From CALNXN01 sp942490645 (lineage in GTDB: Bacteria > Pseudomonadota > Alphaproteobacteria > Rhodobacterales > Rhodobacteraceae), in the NCBI GenBank assembly GCA_942490645.1, contig CALNXN010000002.1, positions 434,001 to 498,000 on the forward strand: a stretch of 64,000 nucleotides of DNA, written 5' to 3'. Within the stretch, counting starts at the first letter, position 1. Every line of letters starts with the position of its first letter. Below are positions 43,264 through 53,019 of the stretch, one piece after another. A program made the position numbers and the translations under genes. The notes under the pieces were generated by a model that had not been told where the DNA came from, did no database searches, and saw nothing but the letters and a program-made list of their open reading frames with translations.

Positions 43264-45453
43264 TTGCCGCTCCTGATGACTATGATTTTACAGATCCTCG
43301 ATAACATTCTTCTGCTTACACTTGTCGGTATGAGTTACTATGGGATCGAGGGACTGCGACGAGGAAAGAGCCGGTCCAGTATTAACGTTTTGCATGGTTT
43401 CGGCTTTGGATTTATCGCGTTTTTAGTCACCTCGACACCAGTTGAAATGGTGAACGAGGCAACCGTGGACGCACGCGCTGGACCCGTTATTCTGGCAGGC
43501 GTTGTCGCGGGTCCTTTCGGCGCGCTCATTGCTGGGGTGTTGGGGGGCCTTGCGCGCGGTCTTGTTGGTGGCAGCTTCGCCTTGTCCGGTATGATCGTGT
43601 ACGGGGTCTATGCGGCCATAGGAATCGCATTCTGGGCACTCGCCGCAGTGAAGCCGAACGATCTCATGAAGCCCACCAAGGTGTTCTTGCTGATCATCAG
43701 TTCTGTACTGGGGGCGAGCGCAATGTTCTTTTTGATCCAACCGACCTCGCTGGCGGTGGAATGGCTACAGCAGGATCTCCCGCTTATCGCCGTCGCAAAT
43801 TCGCTCTCTGTTGCATATACGGCCGCAATGATCGCGATAGCGCTCGGGTTGTTGCGCCGAAATGAGAAGCTTCATGAGTTCAACGAAACACTCAGAATTG
43901 CCAAACACGCCGGCGGGTTTGGTGTTTGGGATTTCGACATACAAACAGGGAAACTGATTTGGGATGATCGTTCCAAGGAACTTCATGGAATAGCAGACGT
44001 TGAATTCGGAGGCACATTCGAAGACTGGTCGCGCAATGTTCACCATGATGACCTTGCAAACGCGCAAGATGCGTTTTCTCGATCCGTATCAGAGGGTCGC
44101 CCCTTTGAGCAGGAGTACCGCGTAAAACTCCCGGGCGGAGGTCAAAAGGTCATCAAAGGTAATGCGGTGATCATCAAAAACACGTCAGGAGAATTAGTCC
44201 GTGCGGTCGGAACCAACCTTGATCTGACTGAAATCAGGGCCACCGAAGCAAAACTGGCGGAAGCCCGTGTGGTGGCGGTTCAAGCACAGAAATTTGACAC
44301 CATCGGGCAACTGACCGGCGGTGTGGCGCATGATTTCAACAACCTCCTGGCTGTGATCATGGGCAACCTTGAACTTTTGGAAGACGAAATCCGTGGTGAC
44401 AAGATTGACGTGAGTGAGGCCTTGCTTCTGATCGAAGCCAGTATCGATGCAACAAAAAGAGGCGCGGACCTGACGCAGAACATGTTGTCTTATGCACGCA
44501 AGGCACGGCTGGTGCCCGAGATGCTGGACCTCAATGAAGTGGTGCGCGAAACTGAAAAATGGATGCGCCGCACTATCGCAAGCAGGATTGACATCGAGAT
44601 TGTGTTGCAAGCTGGATTGTGGCCGACAATGGCCGACAAGAGCTCGCTTCAAAGCGCTTTGGTCAACTTGATCGTCAACGCCAGAGATGCCTTTGATGGC
44701 TCCGGACAAGTCACCATAGAAACCAGCAATGTCCGTGTGGACGAAGACTACATCAGCGATCGCTCAGAAGACATCAAAGCAGGTCGATACGTTATGCTGG
44801 CAGTCAGCGACAACGGCCGAGGGATAGACCCCGAAATCATCGACCAGATTTTTGACCCCTTTTTCACAACCAAGGCCGTTGGAAAGGGGTCCGGGCTTGG
44901 ACTGTCTATGGTGCATGGTTTTGTGAAACAGTCTGGCGGAGCTGTTCGGGTCTATTCAGAAGTCGGCAGCGGTACCAGTTTCAAGATGTATTTCCCAGCG
45001 GTGGCCACAAGCAAACTTGACATGACGTCGGAAGACAAGACCGCCTTGGTACAACCTGCCCAGGATCGCAAAGGAAAGCGGATTTTGCTGGTCGAAGACC
45101 GTGTTGAGGTCATCATGGTCTTGCAAAAAACCTTGGAAGGCGCAGGATTTGAGGTCGTAACGGCCCCGAACGGCGACGAGGGATATGCCACATATATTCG
45201 CAATCAAAACTTTGATTTGGTCATAACAGACATCGTGATGCCGGGTGAATTGCAGGGCCCGTCCATGGCGCAAAAAATTCGGGGCATAACGCCCAGAATG
45301 AAGTTCATTTTCCTGTCGGGCTACGCCAGCGAAGCAACTGTCCATGGCAACGGGCTGACGGCCGACGATATTCGCTTGATGAAACCGGTGTCTCGCGTCG
45401 ATTTGCTGAACGCAGTCGAGAAAGTCCTAAGTCGCCAAATCAACATCAGTTGA
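43264..45453 (+). CDS. Membrane-bound hybrid histidine kinase
   Basis: A 729-residue kinase. Residues about 8-197 form a 5TMR/LytS-like membrane sensor (GIEGLRRGKSRSS, GPVILAGVVAGPFGALIAGVLGGLARGLVGG). A PAS domain follows (about 208-330), then a HisKA box with His356 in LTGGVAHDFNN, an HATPase (LVNARDAF, DNGRGIDPEIIDQIFDPFFTTK, GSGLGLSMVHG) and a C-terminal receiver with Asp656 (ITDIVMPG). The start is uncertain: TTG 43264 or ATG 43276, neither with a clear ribosome site. The fused receiver and the free receiver protein next door could form a phosphorelay. The signal is unknown. Confidence 0.92.
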   Translation: MPLLMTMILQILDNILLLTLVGMSYYGIEGLRRGKSRSSINVLHGFGFGFIAFLVTSTPVEMVNEATVDARAGPVILAGVVAGPFGALIAGVLGGLARGLVGGSFALSGMIVYGVYAAIGIAFWALAAVKPNDLMKPTKVFLLIISSVLGASAMFFLIQPTSLAVEWLQQDLPLIAVANSLSVAYTAAMIAIALGLLRRNEKLHEFNETLRIAKHAGGFGVWDFDIQTGKLIWDDRSKELHGIADVEFGGTFEDWSRNVHHDDLANAQDAFSRSVSEGRPFEQEYRVKLPGGGQKVIKGNAVIIKNTSGELVRAVGTNLDLTEIRATEAKLAEARVVAVQAQKFDTIGQLTGGVAHDFNNLLAVIMGNLELLEDEIRGDKIDVSEALLLIEASIDATKRGADLTQNMLSYARKARLVPEMLDLNEVVRETEKWMRRTIASRIDIEIVLQAGLWPTMADKSSLQSALVNLIVNARDAFDGSGQVTIETSNVRVDEDYISDRSEDIKAGRYVMLAVSDNGRGIDPEIIDQIFDPFFTTKAVGKGSGLGLSMVHGFVKQSGGAVRVYSEVGSGTSFKMYFPAVATSKLDMTSEDKTALVQPAQDRKGKRILLVEDRVEVIMVLQKTLEGAGFEVVTAPNGDEGYATYIRNQNFDLVITDIVMPGELQGPSMAQKIRGITPRMKFIFLSGYASEATVHGNGLTADDIRLMKPVSRVDLLNAVEKVLSRQINIS

Positions 45454-45533
45454 TGAGATGCATTTGGGCTCAGAGTTCTGACCGCACTGGCCGAGTGATT
45501 TGACGGTGGCGAGCCATCACTCCAACGGGGGCG

Positions 45534-46502
45534 CTAATAACCTCGGGTCGGGTCCACAATGTTGACGAGCTTTTGCCCGGTGGCCCAACGCGCCAAATTC
45601 TTCAAGAAGAGATCAAACGATGCGTCCGCCCATCCCTCGTAAACAGACGAGCAATGCGGCGAGATTATTGTATTTGGAGATGACCACAGAGGATTATCGA
45701 CAGCCAAAGGTTCGGTTTCGAACACATCAAGAGCCGCTCCGCCAACCGTTCCGTCCTTGAGGGCCGCCAGCAATGCAGTTTGGTCAACAACGCCCCCTCG
45801 CGAAATATCTGCCAGTATCACGCCGGGTTTCATCGCTGAAAATTCATCCGGCCCCAGCAATTTGCGCGTCGCGAGCGTCAATGGAGTGGACACGACAATG
45901 AAATCAGCGCGCGGCAAAAGCGATCGCAATTCGTCCGACGCAAAAACTTCATCAACACTGTCCATCGGCTGCGGATGGGCGCGGGTTCCGATAACCGTCA
46001 TACCAAACGCCTTGGCCCGTGCGGCAACCGCGCGACCAGAGTGGCCCAACCCTATGACAAGAAGGGTCTGACCCATCAACGGTCGTACCATGCGGGCGCT
46101 CCAGACCTTTCGCGCCTTGTCCGATTGAAGTCCGGGAATATCCAAGGTGAAGTGCAAAAACCCGCCCATCACATATTCAGCCATCATATCGGCAGCGACG
46201 CCTGCAGCATTCGTGACGGTGGTCTGTGACGGATCCCACATTCCGAAATGATCTGTACCTGCACCGCCGTTGGCTACCCATCGCGGCCCACCGTCGGCAA
46301 AGAGGGCATCCCTTGGAAAATCTGGCGTGCCTGCAAACCGCACCGTGTACACCACGTCGGGGCAAAATGCGGCCATTAAGGCTGGCAATTCCTGATAGGT
46401 CTGGCACTCGGCGACCTGAGCATTTGGGTGAGCGGCGCGCAGCTTGGCCGCATAGCCTTCGCTTTCATCAGTATGCAGCAGAACCCGCAAAGCGTCAGAC
46501 AT
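45534..46502 (-). CDS. D-isomer-specific 2-hydroxyacid dehydrogenase
   Basis: A 322-residue NAD(P)-dependent dehydrogenase. The nucleotide fold GLGHSGRAV is at 151-159, and the catalytic Arg235 (DISRGGVVD), Glu264 (FETEPL) and His283 (SPH) are all present. ATG 46502 is preferred because GGGCAGGG lies upstream. It interconverts a 2-oxo-acid and a D-2-hydroxy-acid, perhaps glyoxylate or hydroxypyruvate. It lies 84 bp after the maleate-isomerase-like gene on the same strand, so it could reduce an oxo-acid made by the aminotransferase in this locus. Confidence 0.88.
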   Translation of the reverse strand: MSDALRVLLHTDESEGYAAKLRAAHPNAQVAECQTYQELPALMAAFCPDVVYTVRFAGTPDFPRDALFADGGPRWVANGGAGTDHFGMWDPSQTTVTNAAGVAADMMAEYVMGGFLHFTLDIPGLQSDKARKVWSARMVRPLMGQTLLVIGLGHSGRAVAARAKAFGMTVIGTRAHPQPMDSVDEVFASDELRSLLPRADFIVVSTPLTLATRKLLGPDEFSAMKPGVILADISRGGVVDQTALLAALKDGTVGGAALDVFETEPLAVDNPLWSSPNTIISPHCSSVYEGWADASFDLFLKNLARWATGQKLVNIVDPTRGY

Positions 46503-46586
46503 GGCCAAACCCTGCCCCATCATAAAACGTGCACCTGTCGTTGATTTCTGGCCGACGTCCTGCGGGTCTTGTCATTTGACCTGATC

Positions 46587-47330
46587 TCATCTTGCGACGT
46601 TCTCCAAGAGCGCACCAAACCCATATATCGGATCGTGGACATTCAATGCACCAAGTGCCTGATACATCATCGCCTGATTGGAACTGACCACCGGTTTTCC
46701 CAGTTCCGCCTCAAGCCGAGCGATGGTTTCGACACTGCGCATTTCCGTACACGACAGTACGATCGCATCAGAACCGGGGCTGTCTGCCTTGAGGCCCAAT
46801 TCATAGACTGCCTCAGGATCAAGGGCACCTTGTTCGTGGTTGCCCAGCGCCTCGGTCACCTCTGACCGCTTCACGACCTCAAACCCCATATCGGCCAGAA
46901 AACGCACCGCCAAGTCGTTGATCGCAGGCACATAGGGGGATGCAAAGCCAATATGCTTGGCGCCCAAAGCCTGCAAAGCATGAACAATCGCACCCGCCGC
47001 GGTGACGGTTTTCGCGCCACTTTGCGCGGTGATCTTTTCTGCCAGCGCGCGGTCAAATGCGGGCCCATGGGTCAACGTCGCGGATGTGCAGCCATAGACG
47101 ACGACATCAGGCTTGATCCCCAAAAGCAGGTCCAGCGGACCGTTCACGTCAGAGGCGCCCAAAGCTTGCATCTGGTCTTCGTCCGGCACGGCATCTTCGT
47201 CGTAGCCGCCCATGCGGGACCAATGGCATGACAGACCCGGCGGGCGCATCAATTCGAAATCAGGCTCCAGATTGGAATTGGTGAAGGGCACCAGCACGCC
47301 AAGGCGCCCACGTCCTCTTGAAGGGATCAT
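46587..47330 (-). CDS. Maleate-isomerase / arylmalonate-decarboxylase-like protein
   Basis: A 247-residue member of the maleate cis-trans isomerase group of the Asp/Glu racemase superfamily. The start LGVLVPFTNSNLEPDF is typical, and both catalytic cysteines are there: Cys81 (YGCTSATLTHG) and Cys194 (LSCTEMRS). ATG 47330 overlaps the aminotransferase stop. In hyuAB loci this superfamily often provides a racemase, so isomerisation or racemisation of a ring-opened product is likely. It is a second, distinct relative of the protein encoded at 12.6-13.4 kb. Confidence 0.87.
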   Translation of the reverse strand: MIPSRGRGRLGVLVPFTNSNLEPDFELMRPPGLSCHWSRMGGYDEDAVPDEDQMQALGASDVNGPLDLLLGIKPDVVVYGCTSATLTHGPAFDRALAEKITAQSGAKTVTAAGAIVHALQALGAKHIGFASPYVPAINDLAVRFLADMGFEVVKRSEVTEALGNHEQGALDPEAVYELGLKADSPGSDAIVLSCTEMRSVETIARLEAELGKPVVSSNQAMMYQALGALNVHDPIYGFGALLENVAR

Positions 47331-48409
47331 CGCTTTGTCTCCTGACGCCATTGAATAAGTCGGGTAACCGCTTGGTGTGTTGCCCGTTCTTGCCCAATGG
47401 TCATACGCAATGCATGTGGCAGCCCAGCGCCCTGTTGGCGGCGCAGCACTATGCCATCTGCGCGCAAAGCAGCATCAGCAGCTTGCGCTTCGTCGGGGCT
47501 CGCGAACTGGATCAGCACGAAATTCGTGACGCTTGGAACCACATCAATTCCAGCACGGATCAACGTGCGTGACGCGTTTTCCCGCAGGGCTCGGGTCATG
47601 GCGCAGGTTTCTTCCATGTAGGCTTGATCGCGCACCGCGGCGACTGCTGCCATTTGGGCCGCACGGCTCAGATTGTTGGGGTTCATTACCTTGCGCACCT
47701 GTTCCGCCACAGGCTCAGGAAACAACCCCCATCCGATACGAAAGCCCGCCATTGAATAAGCCTTGGAAAAGGTCCGCAGAACGACGCAGTTGCCCGCCTC
47801 CACCATATCCCAGCAGCGTCCATCAAGATGATCGGCGAATTCGCCGTAGGCTTCGTCGATAACCAGCAAAATATCATCTCTAAGGCCCGCGCGCAGTCGC
47901 CGAATGTCCGACGTGGTGATGCGCGTGCCCGTCGGGTTACCCGGGTTCGCGACGCAAACGATACCTGTGTCGGGCTGCACCGCCCCCAACAGCGCATCCA
48001 CGTCGACGGTGGCATCCACCTCAGAAGCCGTATCCAGTCGTGCGTCCGCCATCTGTGCTGCCGTTTTGAAGAAGGGATATGCGTGTTCGGGTGCCAAAAC
48101 CGATCGCTCGGGGCCGGAATAAACCCGCATCAAACACCCGATCAGATCCAGTGAACCCGCGCCACAAAGGATGCCTTGGGCCGGAATGTCATGCAGTGCG
48201 GCAAGAGACGCGCGCAAATCGGTCCAGTCCGGATCCGGATACTCCGCGCCTTTTACAAGCGCTGCGGTCGCCGCCTGGATGACATCGGGGCTGGGCGGGC
48301 GCAGGCTTTCATTTTGCGACAATGAGATCAGTCTCCGCCCCACCGGGGCCGCCACGTTGGCCAACGCATAAGGCGACATGTTCTGAATATGCGAGAGTGC
48401 GGTGGTCAT
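47327..48409 (-). CDS. Class I/II aminotransferase, HisC-like
   Basis: A 360-residue PLP aminotransferase resembling histidinol-phosphate aminotransferase. It has LSQNESLRPP for substrate entry, NPGNPTG (155-161), DEAYGEF, Lys216 in TFSKAYSMAGFRIG and the C-terminal arginine in LPHALRMTIG. It is unlikely to serve histidine synthesis here, since it sits in 4-bp overlap with hyuB and a racemase-like gene. It could move the amino group from an amino acid released by ring opening. Confidence 0.88.
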   Translation of the reverse strand: MTTALSHIQNMSPYALANVAAPVGRRLISLSQNESLRPPSPDVIQAATAALVKGAEYPDPDWTDLRASLAALHDIPAQGILCGAGSLDLIGCLMRVYSGPERSVLAPEHAYPFFKTAAQMADARLDTASEVDATVDVDALLGAVQPDTGIVCVANPGNPTGTRITTSDIRRLRAGLRDDILLVIDEAYGEFADHLDGRCWDMVEAGNCVVLRTFSKAYSMAGFRIGWGLFPEPVAEQVRKVMNPNNLSRAAQMAAVAAVRDQAYMEETCAMTRALRENASRTLIRAGIDVVPSVTNFVLIQFASPDEAQAADAALRADGIVLRRQQGAGLPHALRMTIGQERATHQAVTRLIQWRQETKR

Positions 48410-50055
48410 GGCGACACCTTATAAAGGGTTTCGGCGCAGTGTGCGGAGATCAAACCGTCTTCGACATCTTGCGCCACCGCATTCGGGGCGCGGGTCCGAG
48501 GAGGACCAAATCCGCCGCCCCCGGGGGTCTCAAAGACCAGCGTCTTTCCGGCTTTGATCCTGAACTCCCCCTTGCTGGGCAAATCAGGGCCATCTTCGCC
48601 CACACGTATGCGGCCGTTGGCGCCGGGCAAACCACCATGTCGCCCTCGGGCAGGATTTTGAACGCGCTCCACGGACAAGAAAAGCATGAAATCCTGATCA
48701 TTAGCCGACTGGATTTCGATACGTTGACCCAAACCACCGCGATAGCGTCCTGCACCGCCTGAATCGCGGCGTAGCTCCCTTCTCTGGATCAGAATTGGGG
48801 CGGCTGCTTCGGTTGTCTCCACCTGACTGCCCCATACACCGCTAGGAAAGGCCGTGGCCGATAACCCGTCAAGCGCGGGGCGCGCGCCGGTGCCACCATT
48901 GAAGACCAGCTCGATCGCGAAGGTGTCATGTGCTTGGTCCACCGCTTCAGGGACATGGCGCAACGGCATGTCGTACATGCACGACGCGCCTTCGGCCGGG
49001 ACAACATCGGGCAGCGCCTGTGACAGGCACCCATAAATCAGATCTGGCGTCATTTGCCCCAGCGTATGGCGCATTGCGACAGGAGACGGCGGCTGCGCGT
49101 TCAGAATGCATCCCTTGGGTGCTGCGACGCGAAACGGCTCGAGCGAGCCCGCGTTGTTGGGGATTTCCGGCCCAATGATACAGCGCAGCGCAAACACCGA
49201 ATACGCGGTTGCATAATTCAGCGGCACGTTGATGCCCTTGTTGGTACAGGGCGCCGTACCATCAAAATCAACGCTCAAGTGGTCGTCGGCAATGGTCAAA
49301 GTGGCGCACAGCTGGATGGGATTGTCGTACCCATCCACGGTCAGGCTGCTGCGCCATGTGCCTTTGGGAAGTGTGGAAATGGCGTTGATCGTCGCATTGC
49401 GAGATGTGCCGATGATGTAATCTGACAGCGCGTCGAGATCGTCGATGCCGAATTCATCCATCATTTGGCTCAGACTTTTGCTGCCTGCTTCGCAACATGC
49501 AATCAGCGCGTAGATATCGCCTTCGTTTGCCACCGGCTCGCGCGAATTCGCTTTGACGATCTCCATGAGCAAGCCATTGACCTCACCTGCACTGACCAGC
49601 TTGCACGGCGGGATCAAAAGCCCTTCGTCATAAATATCAGAGCCCTCAGGCCCCATGCCAAGCCCACCAAGATCCACCAAATGCGATGTGCAGGACGTAA
49701 AACCAACCACGCGATCTTTGAAGAACACCGGCATCATCAGCAGAAAATCGTTCAAATGACCGGATGCGATCCACGGGTCGTTGGTCATATAGATGTCGCC
49801 CGGCTTCATGTCTTGCAGCGCAAAGCGACCGCGCAGGGTGATGACCGCTTCGGCCATTGTGTTGATGTGTCCCGGCGTGCCGGTGACGGCCTGCGCCAAC
49901 ATCCGCCCCTGAAAGTCGAAAATCCCGGCTGAAATATCGCCACATTCCCGCACGATCGGGCTGAACGCTGCGCGGATCAAGGCCTGGCCTTGCTCTTCGA
50001 CCACGGCCAACAGACGGTTCCACATAACCTGATGCTTCGTGTTTGTTTGGCTCAT
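48406..50055 (-). CDS. hyuB: Hydantoinase B homologue (second locus)
   Basis: A 549-residue HyuB subunit with the family features NRLLAVVEEQGQALIRAAFSPIVRECGDISAGIFD, TNDPWIASGHLNDFL and the C-terminal KTLVFETPGGGGFGPPRTRAPNAVAQDV. ATG 50055 overlaps the hyuA stop. With the partner encoded upstream it should open a hydantoin- or lactam-like ring at the cost of ATP. It is too divergent from the hyuB at 35.2-36.9 kb to be a recent copy. Confidence 0.92.
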   Translation of the reverse strand: MSQTNTKHQVMWNRLLAVVEEQGQALIRAAFSPIVRECGDISAGIFDFQGRMLAQAVTGTPGHINTMAEAVITLRGRFALQDMKPGDIYMTNDPWIASGHLNDFLLMMPVFFKDRVVGFTSCTSHLVDLGGLGMGPEGSDIYDEGLLIPPCKLVSAGEVNGLLMEIVKANSREPVANEGDIYALIACCEAGSKSLSQMMDEFGIDDLDALSDYIIGTSRNATINAISTLPKGTWRSSLTVDGYDNPIQLCATLTIADDHLSVDFDGTAPCTNKGINVPLNYATAYSVFALRCIIGPEIPNNAGSLEPFRVAAPKGCILNAQPPSPVAMRHTLGQMTPDLIYGCLSQALPDVVPAEGASCMYDMPLRHVPEAVDQAHDTFAIELVFNGGTGARPALDGLSATAFPSGVWGSQVETTEAAAPILIQRRELRRDSGGAGRYRGGLGQRIEIQSANDQDFMLFLSVERVQNPARGRHGGLPGANGRIRVGEDGPDLPSKGEFRIKAGKTLVFETPGGGGFGPPRTRAPNAVAQDVEDGLISAHCAETLYKVSP

Positions 50056-52163
50056 GTGACGATCTCCGATATCCGTGTGAGCCAAATGTTTCCGCGCCCA
50101 TCGATCGCAGCACCAAAGTCAGCACTCACGAAGGTTGTTGTTTGCGGCTCAACAACCAAGGCTGGGCCATCGAATGCGTCGCCTGGTTCAAGCTCCGCAC
50201 GTAGGAAAACGGCGGCATCGCACCACCTATCCGTGACATTACACCAAACGCGGCGGTGGTCCGCCGCATGACGTTCGCGCCGTCTTGGGCTTTCTGCAGA
50301 AGTGGTCAAATCCGGCGCTGGAGAGCAAAGCGAAAGGCCCCAATTCAAGACTTCAATGGTCATTCCCGGCACGCGCCGCCCAAACTGGCGGGCATACTCC
50401 GTTTCAAAATCAGCGCTGAGCGTTTCAATGGCGCAGGCATCCAGTTGACCTTGGCCAATCTCTACTTCGATCTCATGCCCCTGACCCTTGTAGCGCATGA
50501 AGGCCACACGTCTTTGCGTCAACACATCGTTCGGTGCACCAGCTCGGACCACGGCTTCCGCTTCTTGGAGCATATCAGCGTACAGCGCATTCAACACCTC
50601 TGGGTCCACGGTCTCGAGCTGCGCATAAAAGGAACGGATAATCTCGAACGCAACCGGCGCAAATAGAAAACCAACCGCCGACCCGACGCCGGGATGACGC
50701 GGAACCAAAATACGCTGAATACCCGCGCGGCGAGCCAACCGCGTCGCGTGAAGCGGCCCGTTTCCCCCGAATGTGATCATAAGCCGATCAGACACTTCCT
50801 TGCCGGATTCCACAGCATGCATCCGCGCAGCACTGGCCATGGCTTCATCAACGATCTCAGTAACTGCCGTTGCGGCGGCACCAGCGTCCATATCCAATTG
50901 GCAGCCGATGTTTTGGCTCAGCACGTTTTCCGATGCAGTTCGGTCGATTTTCAACCGCCCTTCGGCGAAACGATCAGGATCAATGTATCCCAGCGCAATG
51001 TCGGCATCCGTGACGGTCGGATCTGTACCGCCCTTGCCAAAGCCCACAGGCCCCGGTTCGGAGCCAGCACTATGTGGGCCGACAATGACGCGATCAAGCG
51101 TGTCGACCGAAGCGATAGACCCGCCACCTGCTCCTATCTCGATCATTTCGATTACCGGGATCCGCACCGGCATCCCAGATCCTTTAACAAACCGGGCTGC
51201 CCGCGCGATTTCGAATCTTCGGGACATTTGAGGACGAAACCCATCGATCAGTGACAGCTTCGCGGTTGTGCCGCCCATGTCGAAGGACAGCACTTCCTTT
51301 TCTGCGGTTTCAGCAGCAAGGCGCGCGGCCAGAATGGCACCACCCGCCGGGCCCGATTCCACCAAACGTATCGGCAATCGCGCTGCTGTCTCCAGCGTGG
51401 TCATCCCCCCGCCTGCGGTCATCATCAACACCGGGCAGAGCAACCCCTTTTCCCTGAAGCGGTTCTTGATGTCAGCGAGATACACCGACATCAGAGGCTG
51501 GATATAAGCATTTGCAATTGTGGTGCACAATCGGTCGAATTCCCTGGCTTCGGGGCTAACTTCATGGCTGAGGGAGATCACCAGATCAGGCAACAGCGCG
51601 CTGAGACGTTCGCGCACCTCGATCTCATGGGACGGGTTTGCGTAGGCATGCAACAAGCAAACCGCGACCGCGTCTACGCCCGCCTCACTTAGCTCTGACG
51701 CAAGACCGTCGACACTGGCTTTGCACAGCGGTACCAACTCGCGCCCCTGTGCATTCATGCGCCCCCCGACCGTCAACGCGTGGCGTCTAGGCACGATCAG
51801 GTCGGGTTTTTCAATGTTTATAGCGTATTGGCTGTATCGGCGCTCGTAGGCGATCTCCAGGATATCCCGGAACCCTTCGGTTGTGATGGTGGCCACACTT
51901 GCACCGCGCCGCTCGATCAACGCATTCGTTGCCAGTGTCGTGCCATGTATGAAGGTTGTGATTTGGCTCCATTCGATTGCCGCGCCTTTCACAACACTGG
52001 AGGCACCTTCGACAGCGCCCAAAGCCGGTGCCTCAGGTGTCGTTGGGGTTTTCGTCGTGGCCACAATACAGTTGTCGCCATCCATCAAAACTGTGTCTGT
52101 AAAGGTACCACCAATATCGATTGCCAGCCGAAAGCCGTCTTTGCCTGCCATTGAATTCGCCAT
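50052..52163 (-). CDS. hyuA: Hydantoinase A homologue (second locus)
   Basis: A HyuA subunit of about 703 residues: N-terminal FRLAIDIGGTFTDTVL, then HGTTLATNALIERRGASV, SFDMGGTTAKLSLI and LMITFGGNGPLHATRLAR. The start is uncertain: ATG 52163 is given, GTG 52184 and ATG 52151 are also in frame, and none has a strong ribosome site. It is the first gene of the minus-strand unit hyuA-hyuB-aminotransferase-isomerase-dehydrogenase. No regulator gene is adjacent. Confidence 0.9.
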   Translation of the reverse strand: MANSMAGKDGFRLAIDIGGTFTDTVLMDGDNCIVATTKTPTTPEAPALGAVEGASSVVKGAAIEWSQITTFIHGTTLATNALIERRGASVATITTEGFRDILEIAYERRYSQYAINIEKPDLIVPRRHALTVGGRMNAQGRELVPLCKASVDGLASELSEAGVDAVAVCLLHAYANPSHEIEVRERLSALLPDLVISLSHEVSPEAREFDRLCTTIANAYIQPLMSVYLADIKNRFREKGLLCPVLMMTAGGGMTTLETAARLPIRLVESGPAGGAILAARLAAETAEKEVLSFDMGGTTAKLSLIDGFRPQMSRRFEIARAARFVKGSGMPVRIPVIEMIEIGAGGGSIASVDTLDRVIVGPHSAGSEPGPVGFGKGGTDPTVTDADIALGYIDPDRFAEGRLKIDRTASENVLSQNIGCQLDMDAGAAATAVTEIVDEAMASAARMHAVESGKEVSDRLMITFGGNGPLHATRLARRAGIQRILVPRHPGVGSAVGFLFAPVAFEIIRSFYAQLETVDPEVLNALYADMLQEAEAVVRAGAPNDVLTQRRVAFMRYKGQGHEIEVEIGQGQLDACAIETLSADFETEYARQFGRRVPGMTIEVLNWGLSLCSPAPDLTTSAESPRRRERHAADHRRVWCNVTDRWCDAAVFLRAELEPGDAFDGPALVVEPQTTTFVSADFGAAIDGRGNIWLTRISEIVT

Positions 52164-52184
52164 GTCCAAGAAATCGAAAGTCAC

Positions 52185-53019
52185 GAAAGTATCGCCGCTC
52201 AGACGATGAACTAGATCGTGTTAGACAACCAGATCACACCCGGTGGCCCGGCGCAGCATCGACTTGTGTGTTTCACTTGGCATGACGCATAAAATTCCGA
52301 GTTTCGATACGAAAAACGCTTTCATGAATACCACGAACCTGTCAACGACGAAGTCCGCGCCCGGTAAAAAGCAGGTTAGTAAAAGAACCCAACGTCTGAA
52401 CACCAAACTACATAATAGTCTTCGGCTCCGTGCAGAACCTCACCCTCGGCGAGACCAGCGGCGCAGTACGGCGCCCGCTTCCTGAAATTTTCTGCATTGG
52501 CTGGCTCTGGTAGCAGTGGTGCGGGGGGCGGCGTCGCAATATCAACCTAAATATATGATTATTATTAAAAAATATCTCTAAACCTACGATGCCCCTAAAT
52601 ATGCCCCCACCTACTCTATAACCCTACAAAATCCCAACCGGTTCGCGACCTCAATGAAGAGCTACATCCTAGACGAGGCAAAGGCCAAGGACACCCCCAA
52701 CGAAGTGTTGCGTGGCAAAACCGGTTTCGGCGCATCTGTGCCAAAGGGATTTTTGCGACATTCTCATCATAGGCACACAACACCAAGGGCGGGAAACGGA
52801 CATTCTCTGCATCTGCAAGCCGATGTACGCCGGATGCTTGGAGCAGACATTCATAGCTTCTCGATACCATGCTCTTTTCTGCTACGCCGCATGGCCGCTC
52901 CTAGCCCAAATTGACAACGCACTGCGATGAGGCGAATGTACACTTTGGTGATGGCTTTCCTATCCACAGATTGAGACAGTTTACCGTTGGCCCAGTTACT
53001 TAGTCGAAGCTGAACGCGC
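52185..53019. other. Gene-free stretch with an AT-rich patch
   Basis: About 835 bp between the divergent hyuA and amidotransferase genes. A run near 52545-52590 is almost pure A/T, unlike its surroundings. Short open frames lack any recognisable domain. No integrase, tRNA or clear repeat was found. It should hold promoters for both neighbours and may be an old insertion site. Confidence 0.4.

Noticed and set aside
52545..52590. AT-rich run considered as a replication origin or integration site
   Set aside because: No DnaA-box cluster, iteron, integrase gene or tRNA accompanies it.
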